DNA of 10,936 bases from Acidobacteriaceae bacterium. Its GTDB lineage: Bacteria; Acidobacteriota; Terriglobia; Terriglobales; Acidobacteriaceae. Where the stretch lies: positions 10,133-21,068 of the forward strand of contig PMHC01000109.1 in the NCBI GenBank assembly GCA_003156495.1, written 5' to 3'. The notes beneath the pieces were generated by a model, which was given only the letters and a program-made list of their open reading frames with translations, did not search any database and had not been told where the DNA came from. Both the position numbers and the translations under genes were made by a program. Shown in pieces: positions 7,521-10,936 of the stretch; the first letter of the stretch is position 1, and each line of letters starts with the position of its first letter.

Positions 7521-7645
7521 GCAGCTTCTAGCTTCTAGCTCTCAGCTCGTTTTTATAGCGTAGACCAGTTTCTGCCGCGATCGAGCTGATAGCTGATAGC
7601 TGACGGCTATCAGCTATCAGCTATCAGCTAAAGGCTAGAAGCTGC
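7521..7645. repeat. Mirrored AGC-N4 heptamer element B
   Basis: The left arm (7521-7549) is GCAGC then units TTCTAGC, TTCTAGC, TCTCAGC. A 35-bp core follows. The right arm (7585-7645) is an uninterrupted series of 7-bp units that all begin GCT: GCTGATA twice, GCTGACG, GCTATCA three times, GCTAAAG, GCTAGAA, then GCTGC. The outer 12 bp pair perfectly: 7521-7532 with 7634-7645. The right arm begins 5 nt after the stop codon of the anti-sigma gene in its reading direction. The left arm ends 51 nt before the TPR gene start. Confidence 0.88.
7584..7622. repeat. Perfect 17-bp hairpin inside element B
   Basis: Positions 7584-7600 and 7606-7622 are exact reverse complements (17 bp) around the 5-nt loop TGACG. 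It arises because the heptamer unit flips from GCTGATA to GCTATCA in the middle of the arm while the 7-bp phase is kept. It lies about 30-65 nt after the anti-sigma stop in the transcript. No U-tract follows, so it is not a standard intrinsic terminator; it could be a transcript-end stabiliser or an RNase III target. Confidence 0.8.
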
Positions 7646-7650
7646 TTTTC

Positions 7651-8334
7651 TCACCCGCGCACGTTGACGCCGGAAAACGAGAGCACAGCCAGGCCGCGCA
7701 CCGGCTGGCCGAAGATGCGGGCCGGCTCGAAGCGGCTGAACAACAGCAGGCTTTCCACCTGGGAGCGCGTTGCGGCGTCGGCGGGGCCGGAAACGATGCG
7801 GAAGTCGTAAACCTGGCCCTGACGATTGACGTAGGCCTCGACGACGATCGGGCCGGAGACCTGAGCCATCGGGTTGTTGCCCGGCGCATTGGAAAAATAA
7901 AGCAGCCGCGGCGCGGTGGCCGCGCCCAGCGGCTCGTCCGGCGTGGCCTGGGCGGTTTCCGGCTGGGTAAACATTGAAACCAGCACGATCATCGTGCCCA
8001 ATAGCAATACGGCGCTGGCCAGTCCGGCGCTGGCCTGAAGCAGAAACGGTCCCACCGAGTTTTTCCACGCCAGCGACCATGCGGCGAAGGGGCTGCGGTG
8101 GCTGCGTGCGCGCTCGCGGCTAACCGCGACGCGGATGCGTAAAGCCAGATCGGCGGGCTCGGGCACAGGCTCCAAATTCGTCAGAGAGTTTCGCAATTCG
8201 CGCAACGTCCGCCACTCGCGGGCGCATTCGCGGCAGTCGCGCAGATGTGCCGAGATGGCCTGCATCTGGCGGCCATCCAGCCGGTCATCGAGATATTCCG
8301 TCAGCCTTCCCTGGATACGATTGCAAACCTTCAT
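7651..8334 (-). CDS. Membrane anti-sigma factor with TonB-C-like domain
   Basis: This 227-residue protein has the layout of a zinc-binding anti-sigma factor. The N-terminal ZAS/zf-HC2 domain (1-50) carries Cys4 and the H-x3-C-x2-C signature His30, Cys34, Cys37. One transmembrane segment lies at about 98-121. The periplasmic part (about 140-227) ends in GPIVVEAYVNRQGQVYDFRI to FSRFEPARIFGQPVRGLAVLSF, which has the pattern of a TonB C-terminal-like domain. By family knowledge the cytoplasmic domain would hold the cognate ECF sigma factor inactive until a signal at the envelope is sensed; use of the TonB-C-like part as the sensor is inference. The ATG overlaps the sigma gene stop in an ATGA, fixing the start and indicating co-translation. 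Confidence 0.88.
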   Translation of the reverse strand: MKVCNRIQGRLTEYLDDRLDGRQMQAISAHLRDCRECAREWRTLRELRNSLTNLEPVPEPADLALRIRVAVSRERARSHRSPFAAWSLAWKNSVGPFLLQASAGLASAVLLLGTMIVLVSMFTQPETAQATPDEPLGAATAPRLLYFSNAPGNNPMAQVSGPIVVEAYVNRQGQVYDFRIVSGPADAATRSQVESLLLFSRFEPARIFGQPVRGLAVLSFSGVNVRG

Positions 8335-9008
8335 CGCGCCTCCTCTCCCAGGGAAAGTTCGATCCCTGCCAGCGCTTTGTTGGGTTTGGACCCCGGCATA
8401 GGCGCCGAGAGCAACGCCTTTAAACAGGCGCGCCCGCGTACCAGCCGCGATTTCACGGTCCCCAGATTCACGCCCAGCACTGTAGCTACCTCTTCGTAAG
8501 CAAAACCATCGATGTCGCGCAAGACCAGCGTGGTGCGGTAGGGTTCAGGCACTTGGCTAAGCGCCCACTCCACGCGTTCGCGATCCTCGTCGCGAGCCGC
8601 CTCATCGTAGGGTGAATCGGCCGGATCGGCCAACGTTTCGCCCAGCAGTACCGGACGCCCGTTGTCTTCCGTGCCGATCTCCTGCTCAATGGCGACTTCC
8701 TGCTGCCGGTGCCGCATCCACCAACGCCGCTGATTCGAGGCTTCACGCAGCGCGATGCGATAAATCCAGGTGCGTAACGAGGCTTGGCCGTGAAAGCCGC
8801 CGATGCCGCGGAAGACCTTGACAAAAACTTCCTGCGTTAGATCGGCCGCGTCGGCCTGCTCGCGTACAGTGCGCGCCAACAGCGAGTAGATCGGCTGATG
8901 ATAGCGCGCGATCAACCAGGCAAAGGCATCTTCCGAGCCGGCCCGTAGTTGTTCTACCAGTGCCGTCTCTTCCGATTGAAGCGCCATTGCGCTGGCTAAA
9001 TTGCCCAT
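8331..9008 (-). CDS. ECF RNA polymerase sigma factor (RpoE-like)
   Basis: This sigma-70 family factor of the extracytoplasmic-function group has 225 residues. Region 2 (about 25-100) includes DAFAWLIARYHQPIYSL, the DLTQEVFVKVFRG segment and WIYRIALREASNQRR. Region 4 (about 145-200) includes LSQVPEPYRTTLVLRDIDGFAYEE and the helix-turn-helix VATVLGVNLGTVKSRLVRGR. Regions 1 and 3 are absent, as expected for the group. A longer form beginning at TTG (9026) is possible. I chose the ATG at 9008, preceded by AGGCGGA at 7 nt; another ATG lies at 8987. It is the first gene of a two-gene unit with the anti-sigma factor. Genes of this type often autoregulate, but I could not identify a trustworthy promoter. 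Confidence 0.95.
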   Translation of the reverse strand: MGNLASAMALQSEETALVEQLRAGSEDAFAWLIARYHQPIYSLLARTVREQADAADLTQEVFVKVFRGIGGFHGQASLRTWIYRIALREASNQRRWWMRHRQQEVAIEQEIGTEDNGRPVLLGETLADPADSPYDEAARDEDRERVEWALSQVPEPYRTTLVLRDIDGFAYEEVATVLGVNLGTVKSRLVRGRACLKALLSAPMPGSKPNKALAGIELSLGEEAR

Positions 9009-9300
9009 GGTGAGGTCCGCCTGCAAGTCCGTACCCTCCCACGTTACCGCACTTCAACGATCCTTGCATATGTCCCGTATCACGGTGCGCCGAAGTGCCT
9101 GAAAACAATGCATCGCCTCAACGGTTCTGCAATGCCCGGAGTTCTTTAAAGTTCAACCCCGAAACCATTGCCCATTCCCGTGCGCGTGAAAACCAATTTC
9201 GACTCACGCACCTATTACCTTAGACACCGCCGGTGACTGAAGTGTTCCCGTAGCTATCCTCCGATTGTTACCTCGGCGTCCAGGCTGCCGGCTTTGTCAC

Positions 9301-9324
9301 TGCCATTTCCGTTGCCATTTCCGT
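9301..9324. repeat. Perfect 12-bp tandem duplication
   Basis: TGCCATTTCCGT occurs twice back to back at 9301-9312 and 9313-9324, about 40 bp upstream of the trmO start. It is non-coding as far as I can tell. It may be a local slippage product or a doubled binding site. Confidence 0.7.
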
Positions 9325-9347
9325 TCTGGCGCATCCGATAAAATCGC

Positions 9348-9354
9348 AAAGGAG
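9348..9354 (+). promoter_or_regulatory. Ribosome binding site of trmO
   Basis: AAAGGAG lies 8 nt before the ATG at 9363. It is the strongest Shine-Dalgarno match in the window and fixes the trmO start. Confidence 0.8.
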
Positions 9355-9362
9355 CATCCACC

Positions 9363-9827
9363 ATGTTTAACGCGCAGCCAATCGGATTCATTCACAGCTC
9401 CTACCGCGACCCCGCCGACATTCCCAAAGGTCTTGGCGCCAAACATGAGGCCGTGGGAGAAATCGAGCTACTGGCCGAGTTCGCGCCCGGCCTGGCAGAC
9501 ATCGAAGGCTTCTCGCATCTCTATGTGATCTGGGAGTTCGATCGCGCTGTGGGCTTCGATTTGAGCGTTCGTCCGCCTACTGACAAAAGCCGCGCCCACG
9601 GGCTCTTTTCAACGCACGCACCGCGACGGCCGAACCCGATCGGGCTGACGGTCGTTGAGCTGTTGGGACGCGATGGCGCGCGGCTGCGCGTCGCTGGCCT
9701 GGATATGCTGGACGCGACTCCTGTACTGGACATCAAGCCGTACCTGTCGAGCATTCCCGAGCAAAAGCTGCGCCGCGGTTGGCTGGCCGAAGCGGAAAAA
9801 GCGGGAAAGGCGGGGAAGAGGGAATAG
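9363..9827 (+). CDS. trmO: TrmO/TsaA-family tRNA (A37-N6) methyltransferase
   Basis: This 154-residue protein belongs to the UPF0066/TsaA (TrmO) beta-barrel family; E. coli TrmO uses S-adenosylmethionine to N6-methylate t6A37 in tRNA-Thr. Family motifs seen: PIGFIHSSYRDPADIPK (6-22), IEGFSHLYVIWEFD (47-60), HGLFSTHAPRRPNPIGL (79-95) and LDMLDATPVLDIKPYL (113-128). It is the short form without the C-terminal extension of the E. coli protein (about 235 residues). In the third motif the usual Arg of T-R-[SA]-P is His85, which may matter for cofactor or tRNA binding. The Lys/Gly-rich C-terminus (AEKAGKAGKRE) is encoded by a purine-rich run. It is followed by a hairpin and repeat tract, then gcvH; no functional link to glycine cleavage is evident. 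Confidence 0.85.
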   Translation: MFNAQPIGFIHSSYRDPADIPKGLGAKHEAVGEIELLAEFAPGLADIEGFSHLYVIWEFDRAVGFDLSVRPPTDKSRAHGLFSTHAPRRPNPIGLTVVELLGRDGARLRVAGLDMLDATPVLDIKPYLSSIPEQKLRRGWLAEAEKAGKAGKRE

Positions 9828-9865
9828 AAAAACCAGAGACCGGCAAACGAAGGCCAAAAAGCGCG

Positions 9866-9900
9866 GATTGAAAGGCCAGCTTCGGTCGTAGCTTTCAATC
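9866..9900 (+). terminator. Candidate terminator hairpin after trmO
   Basis: GATTGAAAG (9866-9874) and CTTTCAATC (9892-9900) form a perfect 9-bp stem, with GGCC/GGTC able to pair inside the loop. It lies 39 nt after the trmO stop codon, followed by a pyrimidine-rich, T-containing tract (TGTTCCCTGTTTTCTGCTTTT). The U-run is interrupted, so intrinsic termination is plausible rather than certain. Confidence 0.5.
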
Positions 9901-9955
9901 TGTTCCCTGTTTTCTGCTTTTCCGATCCCTGTTCCCTGTCTTTCGCTCTTTTCCT
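9900..9955. repeat. CTG-N4 heptamer tract
   Basis: Pyrimidine-rich 7-bp units starting with CTG run in phase: CTGTTCC, CTGTTTT, CTGCTTT (9900-9920), then after an 8-bp interruption CTGTTCC, CTGTCTT (9929-9942). A decaying pyrimidine tail continues to about 9955. It is a different unit from the AGC-N4 elements but has the same period. The word TCCCTGTTTT recurs at 5655-5664 downstream of the TPR gene. It lies between trmO and gcvH. Confidence 0.65.
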
Positions 9956-10021
9956 CATCGCGTATGCACGCCCGGCGTCTTAGACTGGAGTTTCGATGTC
10001 TGTTGAAGGAGCAGACCCGCC

Positions 10022-10411
10022 ATGCCTTATCCCACGAATTACCGCTATACCGGTGAACATGAATGGATTTCGGTCGACGGTACGATTGGCACAATCGGCA
10101 TTACCGACTACGCGCAGAACTCGCTGGGCGACATTGTTTACGTTGATACGCCGAAGGTGGGCAACACCATCGCGGCCGGCTCGACCTTCGGTTCGGTCGA
10201 AAGCGTAAAGGCCGTCAGTGATCTCTACTCGCCGGTTTCCGGCCGTGTGACAGCGGTCAATGAAGAGCTGAAGAGCGCACCCGACAAGCTCAATGAAGAT
10301 CCGCACGGCACATGGATCATCAAGGTCGAGCTCTCCGATCCGACCGAACTCGACGAGTTGCTCGACGCCGCGGCCTACGAGAAGCTCGTCGCCGAAGAAA
10401 CGGAAAATTAG
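10022..10411 (+). CDS. gcvH: Glycine cleavage system H protein
   Basis: This 129-residue lipoyl carrier shuttles the aminomethyl group between the P, T and L proteins of the glycine cleavage system. It shows the full family pattern: YTGEHEWISVDG (9-20), GITDYAQNSLGDIVYVDTP (26-44), then FGSVESVKAVSDLYSPVSG with lipoylated Lys63, and the C-terminal WIIKVELSDPTELDELL. Length is normal. GAAGGAG precedes the ATG by 10 nt. gcvPA follows about 155 bp downstream on the same strand, separated by repeat element C. gcvT is not directly upstream and must lie elsewhere if present. Confidence 0.97.
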   Translation: MPYPTNYRYTGEHEWISVDGTIGTIGITDYAQNSLGDIVYVDTPKVGNTIAAGSTFGSVESVKAVSDLYSPVSGRVTAVNEELKSAPDKLNEDPHGTWIIKVELSDPTELDELLDAAAYEKLVAEETEN

Positions 10412-10416
10412 AAAAA

Positions 10417-10566
10417 CAGCCGTCAGCTTTTAGCTCTTAGCTTCTAGCTCGTCGGTTGATGCTGAAAGCGCATTCGTGTTTATTTAGATCGCCGCGGGCA
10501 ATGCGCCTTCGCCTGTTTTACCTATATCTGGCTAAAAGCTGGAAGCTAGGAGCTAAAAGCTAAAAG
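10417..10566. repeat. Mirrored AGC-N4 heptamer element C
   Basis: The left arm (10417-10452) is CAGC then CGTCAGC, TTTTAGC, TCTTAGC, TTCTAGC. A 78-bp core follows. The right arm (10531-10565) is GCTAAAA, GCTGGAA, GCTAGGA, GCTAAAA, GCTAAAA. AGCTTTTAGC (10425-10434) is the exact reverse complement of GCTAAAAGCT at 10531-10540 and 10552-10561. The left arm starts 5 nt after the gcvH stop. The right arm abuts the gcvPA start codon and supplies its ribosome binding region, so this element occupies the whole gene gap. Confidence 0.88.
10548..10552 (+). promoter_or_regulatory. Repeat-borne Shine-Dalgarno-like site of gcvPA
   Basis: AGGAG at 10548-10552 lies inside the heptamers of element C, 14 nt before the ATG at 10567, which is longer than the usual 5-10 nt. 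No better site is visible, so initiation of gcvPA depends on repeat sequence. Confidence 0.5.
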
Positions 10567-10936
10567 ATGCGTTATCTACCTAAATCCGATGCCGAACGCC
10601 GGCAGATGCTCGAGGCGATCGGCGCAAAATCGATCGACGAGCTTTTTGCCTCGATTCCCCCCGAGCACCGTCTCAACCGCGAGCTCGACTTGCCGCGCGC
10701 GCAGGCCGAAAGCGAGATTGTCGAAAGCTTTCGCGCCGCCGGGGAAAAGAACGCCACCGATTACGCCAGCTTTTTGGGCGCGGGAGCTTATCGCCACTAC
10801 CGGCCCGTCGTTATTGACGCGCTCATCCAGCGCGGCGAATTTTTGACCAGCTACACGCCCTATCAGGCCGAGCTGGCGCAGGGTACGCTGCAGGCGATCT
10901 TCGAATTCCAAACCATGATCGCCGAGCTGACCGGCA
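10567..10936 (+). CDS. gcvPA: Glycine dehydrogenase (decarboxylating) subunit 1, 3' truncated by window end
   Basis: Only the first 123 residues are present; the frame is open to the window edge. The opening MRYLPKSDAERRQML and the block FLGAGAYRHYRPVVIDAL (69-86), then EFLTSYTPYQAELAQGTLQAIFEFQ (91-115), are characteristic of the N-terminal half-protein of two-subunit glycine decarboxylase, rather than of the single-chain GcvP. With a PLP-binding partner (GcvPB, expected next) it would decarboxylate glycine and pass the aminomethyl group to lipoyl-GcvH. The ATG directly follows repeat element C. Confidence 0.94.
   Translation, partial: MRYLPKSDAERRQMLEAIGAKSIDELFASIPPEHRLNRELDLPRAQAESEIVESFRAAGEKNATDYASFLGAGAYRHYRPVVIDALIQRGEFLTSYTPYQAELAQGTLQAIFEFQTMIAELTG

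Larger units (their letters stand above)
9009..9362. other. Divergent intergenic region
   Basis: These 354 bp separate the minus-strand sigma gene from plus-strand trmO and should hold promoters for both. I see no convincing gene. Visible structures are a 7-bp inverted repeat GCACTTC (9049-9055) / GAAGTGC (9092-9098) in the sigma leader, a short palindrome CACCGCCGGTG (9225-9235), and a perfect 12-bp tandem duplication at 9301-9324. A possible -10-like GATAAAAT lies at about 9338-9345, without a well-spaced -35. Confidence 0.6.

Noticed and set aside
9521..9958. Minus-strand frame over trmO and the heptamer tract
   Set aside because: It opposes a well-supported TrmO frame, and its N-terminal residues are repeat-coded low complexity.
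9828..10021. Glycine riboswitch upstream of gcvH
   Set aside because: The gap is taken up by a hairpin and a CTG heptamer tract, and I could not recognise the conserved glycine aptamer core.
10453..10530. Homology among the cores of the three heptamer elements, suggesting one mobile element
   Set aside because: Cores differ in length (about 88, 35 and 78 bp), and beyond a shared CCTATAT near the right arm of A and C I see no alignment, no coding capacity and no target-site duplication.

Overview
The window is GC-rich bacterial chromosome. The set of genes suggests an Acidobacteriota genome, probably Terriglobia-like: rnc with tandem lepB, a two-part glycine decarboxylase, an ECF sigma factor with a membrane anti-sigma factor, an AsmA-type protein, and intergenic 7-bp-period repeats. 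That placement is inference from gene content, not a database match. The left two thirds is coded on the minus strand and the right end on the plus strand. No tRNA, rRNA, CRISPR array, transposase or phage gene was found. One gene runs off the right edge.

Layout from left to right. (1) Positions 1-103 hold two copies of a 17-bp intergenic repeat downstream of asmA. (2) An AsmA-family envelope protein is on the minus strand. (3) A minus-strand cluster, transcribed rnc > lepB-B > lepB-A, encodes RNase III and two complete type I signal peptidases; rnc and the first lepB share an ATGA stop/start overlap. (4) A secreted TPR protein carries a degenerate HExxH-like motif (HTYLH). (5) An ECF sigma factor and its zinc-finger anti-sigma factor also share an ATGA overlap; the anti-sigma factor carries a TonB-C-like periplasmic domain. 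(6) A 354-bp region separates the minus block from the plus block. (7) On the plus strand lie a short TrmO/TsaA-type tRNA methyltransferase, gcvH (lipoyl carrier of the glycine cleavage system) and the start of gcvPA (P-protein subunit 1).

How the genes fit together. The rnc-lepB cluster joins RNA processing with secretion, an arrangement known from many bacteria, but here the peptidase gene is duplicated. The sigma/anti-sigma pair reads as a trans-envelope signalling switch, with the secreted TPR protein next to it a possible output or partner. gcvH and gcvPA are two components of glycine decarboxylation.

The most unusual feature is non-coding. Three intergenic gaps (2765-2925, 7521-7645, 10417-10566) carry the same kind of compound repeat: heptamers of the form AGC-N4 (N4 mostly pyrimidines), a spacer core, then the same heptamers inverted (GCT-N4). 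In all three, one arm begins 4-5 nt after the stop codon of the adjoining gene, behind a short A-rich tract and (G)CAGC. In one case the other arm runs into the start codon of gcvPA and contains its only visible Shine-Dalgarno-like sequence. A second, unrelated heptamer tract (CTG-N4) follows trmO. This looks like a family of mirrored short-tandem-repeat elements at gene 3' ends, possibly acting as RNA hairpins.
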